64,000 nucleotides of DNA, taken from assembly GCA_903896925.1 (NCBI GenBank), contig CAITZM010000136.1, positions 1 to 64,000 on the forward strand. The letters run 5' to 3'. The stretch comes from an uncultured Lentisphaerota bacterium (lineage in GTDB: Bacteria > Verrucomicrobiota > Kiritimatiellia > CAIQIC01). Below the pieces are notes generated by a model, which searched no databases, was not told where the DNA came from, and worked only from the letters and a program-made list of their open reading frames with translations. Each line of letters opens with the position of its first letter. Position 1 is the stretch's first letter. A program made the translations under genes and the position numbers. Positions 43,505 through 52,208 of the stretch are shown one piece after another.

Positions 43505-45060
43505 TGAATCTCTGCGCCATACGTTGGCCGGTGGTCACCGGTGCCGCGCTGTTGCTGGCTGCGTCGGCGCTGGCCGCCGGGACGCAGACCGTGGTCCCGC
43601 GTGAGGATCCGGACGTGGTGCTGCACAATCCCGACATGGGCTGGGTGCTGTACGAGAACTTCCCGCTTGAGTATCGGCAGAAGGCCACGGCCACGATGAC
43701 GGCCCTTCCGGGGTCCACGTTTGAAGGCTGCGATGCGGTGGCGGTGATGTTCGCCTGGTCGGACGTGGAGCAGGCGGAAGGGCGCTTCGACTGGAGCCGC
43801 GTCGACAAGGCCTGGGACTACTGGTTGCAGCGCGGCAAGAGCCTCCATATGCGCATCAGCACCGAACCCCTGTTCGGCTGGTCGCAGGTCCAGCCGCCCG
43901 GCGGGCTGGGCATCCCGGACTGGCTGCTGGCGCGCATTCCCGAGGACCAAAAGAAACGCCGCGAGGATGGCGCGCAGTTCGGCTGGCATGTGGACGCGCG
44001 CAACCCGCTCTATCAGGAGCGGCTCCGCCTGTTCCTGAAGGAAGCGCAGGCGCACTTCACCGGTCCCCGCAGCCCCGCGCTCGTGGATTTGCGCGGTTTC
44101 GGACGCTGGGGCGAGTGGCACTCCGGCTACCCGTATGCTGCGCTGGAGGACAAGCGGGCGGCGTTGCAGGGCGTGCTCGATATCTGGAGCGAAGCCTTTC
44201 CCCAGCACATGCTGGCGCTGAGCTACTCGCACGATCCGGACGGCCCGAAGGCCTTGTATGCAGGCCCGACCCGGCTACTCGATCCCGCCTTCACGCAGCA
44301 CTATGCCGAATATCTGCGCTACAGCGCCTTCGACCTCGCGCTCAAGAAGCCGAACGTTACGCTGCGCCGCGACGGCGCGGGCGGCGCCGTGTGCTCCAAC
44401 CAGCGCAAGCTCTGCGAGTACGTCTATCGGGAACTGCGGCGCGCGCCGCAGATGAGCGAGTTCGTCACGGGTTACAGCCATGCGCGCGGTGGCGGCGCGG
44501 CGTTTCTGAAGTGGGTCGTGGAGGATGCCCTCAGCCTGCATCCGAACTACATCAGCCTGCTCGGCTACTCGTGCCAGGACGCGCTCGACTTCATGTTGGA
44601 ACGGCCCGAACTCATCGCCTTTGGGCTCAAAAACATGGGCTACCGGCTCGTCCCGGTGAAGGTCACCTTGCCGAAGACGATCCGGGCCGGGGAAAAGTTC
44701 AGCGTGGAGATGGAGTGGGTGAACCGGGCCGCCGGCCGGGCGTTGCGCGATTACGATTTGCGCGTCCGGCTGGCCACCGACCAGGGGCGCCACCCGGTCG
44801 CCCAGGCCGACGCGGGCACGCTGCCGACGAGCCGGTGGCTGCAAGGCGACCGACAGTCCGTGCGGGCCGAGGTGGTTTTTCCAAAGATCAGCAGCGTCGG
44901 TCCGGCCGACCTGCAGTTGGCCCTGCACGATCCTGTCACCGGCCGTGTCATCCGCCTGCCGCTCACCCATCGGACGCGCGATGAGTTTTGCAAAGTCGGA
45001 GACGTCACCATCGACGCACCCGCCGCCAACTCAAGCAGCGAGCACGGGAACCGGCCATGA
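43504..45060 (+). CDS. DUF4832-domain TIM-barrel glycosidase-like protein
   Basis: A 518-aa exported protein: signal peptide (VVTGAALLLAASALAAG), then a GH-A/GH42-like TIM barrel: VVLHNPDMGWVLYENF, DAVAVMFAWSDVEQAEGRFD, LVDLRGFGRWGEWHSGYP (the GEW tract is the likely acid/base region). A DUF4832 portion follows (LHPNYISLLGYSCQDALDFM, LGYRLVPVKV-like GYRLVPVKVTLP) and a C-terminal beta-sandwich. Such proteins are frequent in Bacteroidota and PVC polysaccharide loci, with no defined activity. Its stop overlaps the start of the broken lyase gene (ATGA). Confidence 0.85.
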   Translation: MNLCAIRWPVVTGAALLLAASALAAGTQTVVPREDPDVVLHNPDMGWVLYENFPLEYRQKATATMTALPGSTFEGCDAVAVMFAWSDVEQAEGRFDWSRVDKAWDYWLQRGKSLHMRISTEPLFGWSQVQPPGGLGIPDWLLARIPEDQKKRREDGAQFGWHVDARNPLYQERLRLFLKEAQAHFTGPRSPALVDLRGFGRWGEWHSGYPYAALEDKRAALQGVLDIWSEAFPQHMLALSYSHDPDGPKALYAGPTRLLDPAFTQHYAEYLRYSAFDLALKKPNVTLRRDGAGGAVCSNQRKLCEYVYRELRRAPQMSEFVTGYSHARGGGAAFLKWVVEDALSLHPNYISLLGYSCQDALDFMLERPELIAFGLKNMGYRLVPVKVTLPKTIRAGEKFSVEMEWVNRAAGRALRDYDLRVRLATDQGRHPVAQADAGTLPTSRWLQGDRQSVRAEVVFPKISSVGPADLQLALHDPVTGRVIRLPLTHRTRDEFCKVGDVTIDAPAANSSSEHGNRP

Positions 45061-45780
45061 AACACCTCACACACGACCATGATGCATCAGGTGCCCAGAC
45101 CCTGCCGCCCCGGCCCGCTGTGTGCCGGGCATACAGCGTCTGTACCGCGCTGTGGCTGGCACTGGTTCCCGGCTCCCTGCACGCAGCGACTGCGAGCGCT
45201 CCAGAACCTCGCCCGGACCGGTTTGTCGAGGCCGTCCAGTCCTTCGCGGAGGTTGCGCTGCAGCATGGCCGCGACACCTACGGACCCAAGCACACGCCGC
45301 TGTTCGTAGACGGCATCAACATGGAGACGCACGCCCCAGTGATGTGGAGGTCCCGCGACGGCCATCCGTGGGTGCTCTCGGACCTGGGCAACCAGCAGAT
45401 CTTCTTCCGCACCCTGGTCGGGCTCTCCGTGCTCACCGGTGACCCGCGCTACAAACAGTCCGCGGTCGCGGCCACGCGATATGCGCTGACGAATCTCATG
45501 GCGAAGGGCCTGCACGCGTGGGGCGGACACATGGCCTACAACGCCTCCGAGGATGTCACGGTCTGTGCCGAGGACAAGGGTCGCGTGCACGAGCTCAAGT
45601 GTCATTATCCGCCGAGGCTGGGTGAAATTCGACCGCGTCGAGCCGCTCGCCTTGCTCCACCTTGCCGCGGTCCTGCAAAACCGCGCATCGCTCGTCCCGG
45701 TCTACACCGGCGGCGCCGGTTTCTTCGCCGCCGCCTACGCCGACCAGGGCCATAAATACGACGACTTTCTCTATCACTGA
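45057..45780 (+). pseudogene. Broken pectate-lyase-like gene
   Basis: The ATG at 45057 opens a signal peptide and the N-terminal alpha/alpha-toroid part of a pectate-lyase-like protein: VALQHGRDTYGPKHTPLFVD, GINMETHAPVMWR, LTGDPRYKQSAVAATRYALT, KGRVHELKCHYP. At about 45,610 homology jumps, in another frame, to what looks like the C-terminal end (VEPLALLHLAAVLQNRA... GHKYDDFLYH, ending at 45780). The middle, probably two to three hundred residues, is missing. An internal deletion with frameshift therefore inactivated it while leaving the reading-frame overlap with the upstream gene intact. Confidence 0.8.
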
Positions 45781-45828
45781 CCAGCAACCCCAGGGAAACT
45801 CACGCCTCCGCCCTCACCGCACTATGAA

Positions 45829-45877
45829 TTTCCAAGGATTGGAATATGATCGCCCCGTTTTTTCCAAGGCTTGGAAG
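45829..45877. promoter_or_regulatory. Tandem TTTCCAAGG-TTGGAA palindromes
   Basis: Two palindromes, TTTCCAAGGATTGGAA (45829-45844) and TTTCCAAGGCTTGGAAG (45861-45877), spaced 32 bases apart (three helical turns), end 18 bases before the ATG at 45896. They look like a double operator, or a dispersed motif of this genome. The good CAGGAG ribosome site follows. Confidence 0.5.
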
Positions 45878-45895
45878 AGCATCAGGAGAATCCGC

Positions 45896-47107
45896 ATGAA
45901 GAAAAATTGCTGGCTGCTGCTGACCGCGTTATGGCTCGCGCCATGGACCGCGCTCCATGCCGCGTTGCCCGACCCGAACACCTGCGAGGAACTGCGCACG
46001 CGTGATGGGCTGCCGAACTTCTTTGCCAAGCTGGCGGCGGGCGGGCCGGTGCGCGTCGCCTATTTCGGCGGCAGCATCACCGCGGCCGCCGGCTGGCGGC
46101 CGAAAACGGTCGCGTGGTTCCAGGCGCAATTTCCCAAGGCGGAGCTGATCGAGATCAACGCCGCGATCTCCGGCACCGGCTCCGATTACGGCGCGTGCCG
46201 GATCGCCGGCGATGTCCTCGCCAAAAAACCCGATCTGGTTTTCATGGAGCACCGCGTGAACGGCGGCGGCGGCTATGAGGCGAAATCCGTGGAAGGCATC
46301 GTGCGGCAGATCTGGAAACAAAATCCGCGAGCGGATATCTGCCTCGTCTACACCGTGGCGCAGAGCGCGCTGAAACATCTGCAGGCCGGAAAGCAGCCGT
46401 GGTTCGGCGATGTCATGGAAAAGGTCGCCAACGTCTACGGCATTCCCTCGATCGACCTCGGCGTCGAGGTTGCCAAGCGTGAAAAAGAGGGCAGCCTGAT
46501 TTTCAAGGGCGACGCGCCCGTGGCCGGCAAGCTGGTCTTCTCCAAGGACGGCGTGCATCCGGGCAACGAAGGGCACGACGTTTATCGCGACATCATCGCC
46601 CGCTCGATGCTCACGATGCAGAAGCTTGGCCAACCGCAGGCGCATCCGCTGCCCGCGCCGATGGACGCGCGCTGCTGGGAAACCGCGGTGCTAGTGCCGG
46701 TCTCGCAAATTACGCACAGTGCCGGCTGGAAACCGGTGGACGCGAAAACCGACGCCGTCTATCGCGACGATTTCGGCCGCACTGACGCGATGTTGCGCGG
46801 AGCGATGAAGTGCGACCAAGCCGGCGAGACCATCACGGTGAAGTGGACCGGCACGACCGTCGGCTTCAGCGACATCCCCCAAGGGAAAGACATGGAGGTC
46901 GAAGTGACCATTGACCACGCCGCGCCTTTCATCCTCAAGCGCGTACAGACGGAGAGCTGGCGCCGCTACGCCCGGTTTTTCTACCTGCCCGAGCAGGTCC
47001 CCGGCGAGCACACCGCCGTGCTGAAGGTAAAGCAGTTGCCCGGTGGCCTCTCCTGTTATGCCGGACAGATGCTCATCATCGGCGCATGGCAACAGGGCGC
47101 GCGCTGA
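45896..47107 (+). CDS. SGNH/GDSL hydrolase with C-terminal beta domain
   Basis: A 403-aa secreted esterase-like protein: signal peptide (NCWLLLTALWLAPWTALHAA), block I VRVAYFGGSITAAAGW (GGSIT, catalytic Ser), Asn-containing block EHRVNGGGGYE, and block V KDGVHPGNEGHDVY (Asp/His). A C-terminal beta-sandwich of about 130 residues follows (ETITVKWTGTTVGFSDIPQG). This layout recalls exported SGNH enzymes acting on plant cell-wall acyl groups. It begins after a palindrome pair and so may have its own promoter. The next gene starts 3 bases after its stop. Confidence 0.88.
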   Translation: MKKNCWLLLTALWLAPWTALHAALPDPNTCEELRTRDGLPNFFAKLAAGGPVRVAYFGGSITAAAGWRPKTVAWFQAQFPKAELIEINAAISGTGSDYGACRIAGDVLAKKPDLVFMEHRVNGGGGYEAKSVEGIVRQIWKQNPRADICLVYTVAQSALKHLQAGKQPWFGDVMEKVANVYGIPSIDLGVEVAKREKEGSLIFKGDAPVAGKLVFSKDGVHPGNEGHDVYRDIIARSMLTMQKLGQPQAHPLPAPMDARCWETAVLVPVSQITHSAGWKPVDAKTDAVYRDDFGRTDAMLRGAMKCDQAGETITVKWTGTTVGFSDIPQGKDMEVEVTIDHAAPFILKRVQTESWRRYARFFYLPEQVPGEHTAVLKVKQLPGGLSCYAGQMLIIGAWQQGAR

Positions 47108-47110
47108 ACC

Positions 47111-48223
47111 ATGCAGGCCAAGCGCATCATATTTCTCGTCGCCGCTCTGCTGGTTTCAGGCGGTGCGGCGCACGCCGCCGAGGCGCCGCTGCGGAAGACC
47201 AGTATCAGCATCGTCGGCGAAGATTTTTACATCAACGGCCGCCCGACGTTCGCAGGGCGCTCGTGGCAAGGACACCGCATCGAAGGCTTGCTGCCCAACT
47301 CACGGATGGTGCAGGCGGTTTTCGATGACCTGAATCCGGAGACGGCCAAACGGTGGGCCTACGCGGACACCGGCCGGTGGGATGCCGAACGCAACGTGCG
47401 CGAGTTCATCGCGGCCTTGCCGGAGTGGCGGCGGCATGGGCTGCTCGCAGTCACGGTGAATTTTCAGGGCGGCTCGCCGGAAGGCTACTCGAAGACGCAG
47501 CCTTGGGAGACCGGCGCATTCACCGCCGAGGGTGTGCTGCGGAAAGAGTTCGCCGGACGGATGGGTCGTGTGCTCGATGCCGCCGATCAACTGGGTATGG
47601 TGGTCATCGTCGGCTACTTCTATTTTGGCCAGGACCAGCGACTGCGCGACGAAGCCGCTGTGCTGCGAGCGACGGACGAGGCCACGCGCTGGCTGCTCAA
47701 CGGAAATTGGCGAAACGTGCTCGTGGAAGTGAACAATGAGTGCAACGTCAAAGCCTACGACCATGCCATTCTGCGACCGGTGCGCGTCCACGAACTGATC
47801 GAACGCGTCCGCAAGACGGAGCGCGCGGGCCGGCGACTGCTCGCGGGCACCAGCTATGGCGGCGGTGCGGTGCCGCAGGAAAACGTCGTACGTGCGTCGG
47901 ACTTCCTGCTGCTCCACGGCAATGGCGTCAAGCAGCCCGCCCGGATTGCGGAGATGGTGCTGAAAACCCGCGCGGTGCCCGGTTTCCGGCCGATGCCGAT
48001 CGTGTTCAACGAGGACGACCACGAAGGCTTCGAGCAGTCGGCGAACAACTGCACCACGGCCATCGCGGCGCACGCCTCGTGGGGTTGGTTCGACTACCGC
48101 CGCAAAGGGGAGAGCTTCAATGAAGGCTATCAATCCCCGCCCGTGAACTGGGGGCTCGCCTCCGCGCGCAAACGCGCCTTCTTCAAGCTCCTCGCAGAAA
48201 TCACCGGCGGTGCGCAACCATGA
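47111..48223 (+). CDS. GH5-like TIM-barrel hydrolase, exported
   Basis: A 370-aa protein: signal peptide (IIFLVAALLVSGGAAHAAE), then DFYINGRPTFAGRSWQGHRI, and a (beta/alpha)8 barrel of clan GH-A type. The fourth strand carries NVLVEVNNECNVKAYD (NE, proposed acid/base), and the seventh PMPIVFNEDDHEGFEQ (proposed nucleophile region). Family not assigned: closest in style to GH5-like putative cellulases. Overlaps the next gene by four bases (ATGA), in the polysaccharide run. Confidence 0.75.
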   Translation: MQAKRIIFLVAALLVSGGAAHAAEAPLRKTSISIVGEDFYINGRPTFAGRSWQGHRIEGLLPNSRMVQAVFDDLNPETAKRWAYADTGRWDAERNVREFIAALPEWRRHGLLAVTVNFQGGSPEGYSKTQPWETGAFTAEGVLRKEFAGRMGRVLDAADQLGMVVIVGYFYFGQDQRLRDEAAVLRATDEATRWLLNGNWRNVLVEVNNECNVKAYDHAILRPVRVHELIERVRKTERAGRRLLAGTSYGGGAVPQENVVRASDFLLLHGNGVKQPARIAEMVLKTRAVPGFRPMPIVFNEDDHEGFEQSANNCTTAIAAHASWGWFDYRRKGESFNEGYQSPPVNWGLASARKRAFFKLLAEITGGAQP

Positions 48224-49329
48224 AACGCCTGTCCGCCTTTGCCCTCCTGCTGCTGACACCACTCGTGGCGCTGTGCGCCGCCGATGGTTTTCCGCCGTTC
48301 AGCTGGGACAAGGTGCCGGTTTATGCACATCTCGGGAAAACGGCGGACGATTTCACGCCCGCCGAGTTGGATTTCTTGGCGCAGCATTTTTCGTTCATCG
48401 CGCTGGAGAAAGGCCAGGCCGTCCGCCAGCGCGGCGACACCGAGGCGGGCATCGCCGAGGCGGCCCGGCAGCTCAAGCAGCGCAATCCGCGGGCGAAGGT
48501 GCTGTTCTACTGGAATGCCTTCCTCGACTACCCTCTCTACAAGGCGAGCCGCGGGCTTTCCCCCGACTGGCATCTGAAAGATCGCGACGGCAAGCCGGTG
48601 CTGGTCCGCGGCACCGTTCAGGCCTACGACCTCTCGCGCGAAGCCGTGCGCACGTGGTGGGTGGACACGGCGGCGGCGAACGCGGCCGGGACCGACGGGA
48701 TCTTTGCCGATGCCTTGTTGCAGGTGACCGCGCCCGGCAAGCAGAAGCTGCTGGGCGAAGAAAAATATCAGATGCTCAACGCCGGGCTCGTGACGCTGCT
48801 CCAGGAAACGCGCCGCAAGCTCGGCCCCGAAAAACTCATCCTCTACAACGGCCTGCGCGGTGGCGAGGGCGCGCAGTTCCTGCCCTCCACGTCCGGCGCG
48901 ATGATCGAGCACTTCGGCTACTTGTCCGGCATCGGCAAGGAAAAGATGGCCGCGGATCTCGACGCGATGCGTTCGGCGGCGGGGGCTGGCAAGATCGTCT
49001 GCCTCAAGGCGTGGCCGGGCTTCGCATGGCTCGACGCCGAAATGATGACAAAACCGCACGCCGAGCTGCTCCAATTGGCGCGAGAACGCATCACGTTCCC
49101 GCTGGCGTGCTTTCTCGTGGCGGCGGAACCGAACTGTTATTTCTGTTATACGTGGGGTTACCGCGAAAACGATGGCACGCTCGATTGGTATCCCGAGTTT
49201 GACAAGCCGCTCGGGCCGCCGCAGGGCAAGGCCAAGCGCACGGGCTGGGCTTATCAGCGCGACTTCGCCCGCGCCAGCGTCTCCGTAAATCTTGAGACCA
49301 AAACAGCCCGGATTGATTGGAAACCATGA
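48220..49329 (+). CDS. Putative glycoside hydrolase, GHL15-like
   Basis: A 369-aa exported protein with signal peptide (RLSAFALLLLTPLVALCAAD) and a TIM-barrel fold of the hypothetical glycosyl hydrolase family 15 (GHL15) type. Marks are FSFIALEKGQAVRQ, NPRAKVLFYWNAFLDYPLY, YDLSREAVRTWWVDTAA, GTDGIFADALLQV and GAMIEHFGYLSG. The predicted catalytic acids lie in IFADA and MIEHFG. Activity unproven. Starts inside the stop of the previous gene and hands over to the next with another ATGA. Confidence 0.82.
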   Translation: MKRLSAFALLLLTPLVALCAADGFPPFSWDKVPVYAHLGKTADDFTPAELDFLAQHFSFIALEKGQAVRQRGDTEAGIAEAARQLKQRNPRAKVLFYWNAFLDYPLYKASRGLSPDWHLKDRDGKPVLVRGTVQAYDLSREAVRTWWVDTAAANAAGTDGIFADALLQVTAPGKQKLLGEEKYQMLNAGLVTLLQETRRKLGPEKLILYNGLRGGEGAQFLPSTSGAMIEHFGYLSGIGKEKMAADLDAMRSAAGAGKIVCLKAWPGFAWLDAEMMTKPHAELLQLARERITFPLACFLVAAEPNCYFCYTWGYRENDGTLDWYPEFDKPLGPPQGKAKRTGWAYQRDFARASVSVNLETKTARIDWKP

Positions 49330-50594
49330 GGACCATCCTCTCTTTTGGGCTTGCCCTGCTGCTGCCGCTGTCGGGCGTGGTGCAGGCCGGCGATGCGCCG
49401 CACGGGACGGTGGCCCCGGCGCTGCAACCGTTCGTGGACCGGCAGATCATCGCCGGGGCGGTGGCGCTGGTGGCGGACAAAGACCGGGTGCTCGCCGTGG
49501 AAACGGTGGGCTGCTCCTCCTTGAGCGCGAAAGCGCCGATGCAGACCAACACCCTGTTCTGGCTCGCCTCCATCACCAAGACCTTCACCGCGACCGCGCT
49601 GATGATGCTGGTGGACGAGGGCAAGGTGAACGTGGATGACCCGGTGGAGAAATATCTGCCGGAGTTCAAGGGGCAGCAGGTCGCCGACGCGACCGACAAA
49701 ACGCGCCGGCATCCGCCGCCGCATCCGGTGCTGATCAAGGAGCTTCTGACCCACACCAGCGGCCTCATCGGGCCGAACGATGCGCCCATCAAACGGACCA
49801 ACGTGTTGAAGGAGGACGCGGAGCAGTATGCCGCCGCGCCGCTCAAGTGGGAGCCGGGCACCAGGTATCAATACAGCAACGCCGGCATCAACACCGCCGG
49901 ACGCATCATCGAGGTGGTCAGCGGCCTGCCCTATGGGCAGTTCATCCAGCAGCGCCTTCTGGAGCCGCTCGGCATGACGGAGACCACGTTTTGGCCCGAT
50001 GCCCGGCAGGCGGCGCGGCTCGCGCTGACCTCGCAGCGCAACAAGGAAAAAACCGCGCTCGAAGATCTGCCCAACCATCCCGACCCGGCCTGGCTCAACC
50101 AGCCGACCAACGCGCCCAGCGTGCCGCTCATCGTGCGAACCTATAGCGGCGATGCGCTGCGGGCCTATCCGAACCGCTACGCAGCGCCGGCGAGCGGCCT
50201 GTTCTCGACCGCGCCCGACCTCGCCAAATTCGGCCAGATGATGCTCAATCACGGCGTGTGCCGCGGTCGGCGCCTCGTTTCGGAAGCCTCGTTCAAGCGC
50301 ATGACCACCCTTGCGCCCGGTACGGTTGCGCTGAAACCGGCACCCGGCATCGGTCTCGTCTGGTTCGTCAAACAGCACGACGACGAGGGCCTCGCCGCGG
50401 GCAGTTTCGGACACAACGGCGCGCGCGGCCCGGCGCTGTTTGTGGACCCCGCCCATCAACTCGTGCTGATCCTCCTGATCGAAAGCTCCGATATTCACCT
50501 GCTCGGTCAGCCGCGCGGCGCGGAGCAGAAGAAACTCCGCACCGACTTCTATCGCACCGCCATCCAGAAATACGGAAGAACACCCCGGCCATGA
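49326..50594 (+). CDS. Class C beta-lactamase-fold serine hydrolase
   Basis: A 422-aa exported protein of the beta-lactamase/DD-peptidase/esterase (AmpC-like) fold: signal peptide (TILSFGLALLLPLSGVVQAG), FWLASITKTFTATALMMLVD (SITK, catalytic Ser and Lys), LLTHTSGLIG, YQYSNAGINTAGRIIEVVSG (YSN, catalytic Tyr) and a C-terminal FGHNGARGPALF (HNG in place of KTG). In glycan loci such enzymes are usually esterases rather than antibiotic-resistance enzymes. Here it lies among lyases and hydrolases and is coupled on both sides. Confidence 0.9.
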   Translation: MRTILSFGLALLLPLSGVVQAGDAPHGTVAPALQPFVDRQIIAGAVALVADKDRVLAVETVGCSSLSAKAPMQTNTLFWLASITKTFTATALMMLVDEGKVNVDDPVEKYLPEFKGQQVADATDKTRRHPPPHPVLIKELLTHTSGLIGPNDAPIKRTNVLKEDAEQYAAAPLKWEPGTRYQYSNAGINTAGRIIEVVSGLPYGQFIQQRLLEPLGMTETTFWPDARQAARLALTSQRNKEKTALEDLPNHPDPAWLNQPTNAPSVPLIVRTYSGDALRAYPNRYAAPASGLFSTAPDLAKFGQMMLNHGVCRGRRLVSEASFKRMTTLAPGTVALKPAPGIGLVWFVKQHDDEGLAAGSFGHNGARGPALFVDPAHQLVLILLIESSDIHLLGQPRGAEQKKLRTDFYRTAIQKYGRTPRP

Positions 50595-51907
50595 AAATAC
50601 CCCTGACCCTTTCAACCCTACTGCTGGCCTCACTCGGCACTGCACCCGCGGCGGATATTTTCGTCGCGCCGGCCGGCGACGATGCCAATCCCGGCACCGA
50701 AGCCAAGCCGTTCGCCACCGTCCAGCGCGCGCAACAGGCCGTGGCACCGGGGGACACGGTCTTCCTCCGCGGCGGTACCTATCGCATGACGGAAGAGCAG
50801 ATCGCGAAACGCAAGAGCATCTTCGCCTGCATCACCCTCCTGGACAAAAGCGGCGAACCCGGCAAGCCGATCACCTACCGCGCCTACAAGGACGAAAAGC
50901 CGGTCTTCGATTGTTCGGCGGTCAAGCCTGCGGGGATGCGGATTGATGCGTTCTTCGTTTCGGGCTCCTGGTTGCACCTGCAAGGCCTCGAGGTCACCGG
51001 CGTGCAGGTGACGATCAGAACGCACACGCAGTCCATCTGCTTCGAGAACAACGGCAGTCACAACATCTATGACCGGCTCTCGATGCACGACGGCCAGGCC
51101 ATCGGCATCTATAGCGTGCGCGGCTCCAGCAACCTGTTCGTCAATTGTGATGCATGGAACAACTGGGATCACACCTCGGAAGACGGCAAGGGGGGCAATG
51201 TGGATGGCTTCGGCTGCCATCCCCCCAAGGGAAGCGTGGGCAATGTCTTTCGCGGTTGCCGCGCGTGGTACAACAGCGACGATGGCTACGACTGTATCGG
51301 TGCGGCGGAGGCCGTGACGTTCGAGAACTGCTGGGCGTTGTACAGCGGGCTCGACGCGACCGGCGCGAAACTGGGCGATGGCAACGGCTTCAAGGCCGGC
51401 GGCTACGGCAAGCGGCCGGCCAGCGGGCTGCCGTCGCCGATCCCGCGTCACGTGGTGCGCGGTTGCGTGGCCGTGGGCAACCGCAGCAGCGGTTTCTATG
51501 CGAATCATCACCCCGGCGGTTGCGACTGGCTCAACAACACTGCTTTCCGCAACAGCATCAATTTCAACTTCCTCGGCCGGCTGGCCGACAACGTCACGGA
51601 CGTGCCCGGCAGCGGCCACCGCATCCGCAACAACCTGAGCTATCGCAGCCGCGGGCTGGTCACCAGCTTCAAGCCAGAGCAGAACGAGGCCGACCACAAC
51701 AGCTTCGCGCCGGAGATGAAACTCGGCGACCGCGATTTTGTGAGCCTGGATGAAAAGCAGATGCTGCTGCCCCGCCAGGCTGACGGCAGCCTGCCGGTGA
51801 TCACCTTCCTGCATCCGGTGGAGGGCAGCGCGTTGCTCGGTGGCGGCGTGGAGGTCGGCCTGCCCTTCCGCGGCGCCAAGCCCGACCTCGGCGCGTTCGG
51901 GCGGTGA
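50591..51907 (+). CDS. PL9-like right-handed beta-helix pectate lyase
   Basis: A 438-aa secreted protein: signal peptide (TLSTLLLASLGTAPAAD), then the start IFVAPAGDDANPGTEAKPFA, and beta-helix coils rich in Asn and Gly (CFENNGSHNIYDRLSMHDGQ). The conserved NGFKAGG segment includes the lysine proposed as catalytic base in PL9, and DDGYD is a likely calcium ligand region. PL9 enzymes cleave polygalacturonate or rhamnogalacturonan by beta-elimination. Last gene of the coupled run; a repeat hairpin follows. Confidence 0.88.
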   Translation: MKIPLTLSTLLLASLGTAPAADIFVAPAGDDANPGTEAKPFATVQRAQQAVAPGDTVFLRGGTYRMTEEQIAKRKSIFACITLLDKSGEPGKPITYRAYKDEKPVFDCSAVKPAGMRIDAFFVSGSWLHLQGLEVTGVQVTIRTHTQSICFENNGSHNIYDRLSMHDGQAIGIYSVRGSSNLFVNCDAWNNWDHTSEDGKGGNVDGFGCHPPKGSVGNVFRGCRAWYNSDDGYDCIGAAEAVTFENCWALYSGLDATGAKLGDGNGFKAGGYGKRPASGLPSPIPRHVVRGCVAVGNRSSGFYANHHPGGCDWLNNTAFRNSINFNFLGRLADNVTDVPGSGHRIRNNLSYRSRGLVTSFKPEQNEADHNSFAPEMKLGDRDFVSLDEKQMLLPRQADGSLPVITFLHPVEGSALLGGGVEVGLPFRGAKPDLGAFGR

Positions 51908-52208
51908 GCGACGCCTGTGAGGTTCGCGGGAGCAGGAGCTCCCGCCCACAAGAGAGCTGTCGTTGCCGGGGGCAGCGACGTTCGCTACAGCCGCGCACAC
52001 AAGTAACCACTTGTCTGCTGCCGAGAGGTGTGGTCCTCCTGTCGAACTCTTTCCGGGCGACGCATGTTCCGGCCGGCTTACGGGTGCGAGCAAATGTATG
52101 AACCAACGGAGCTGTCGCACGTGTGCCTCCGGACTTCGGTGTTCGATGTTCCGCGCGCCGCGCACAATGTGCTTGCCAGCCGGATGCGTCGGACGCTATG
52201 CAGGGCGC
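51908..52208. repeat. Gene-free stretch with GCGGGAGC hairpin
   Basis: A perfect GCGGGAGC-AGGA-GCTCCCGC hairpin (51926-51945) followed by CCACAAGAG is the central part of the composite elements at 2226 and 2520, here without their 25-bp arms. The remaining bases up to 52208 hold no recognisable gene; the promoter of the next gene is not evident. Confidence 0.7.

Noticed and set aside
49326-50594. Considered as an antibiotic-resistance beta-lactamase
   Set aside because: HNG replaces the KTG triad, the length and context are those of esterase-like class C fold proteins, and it lies inside a polysaccharide-degradation run.
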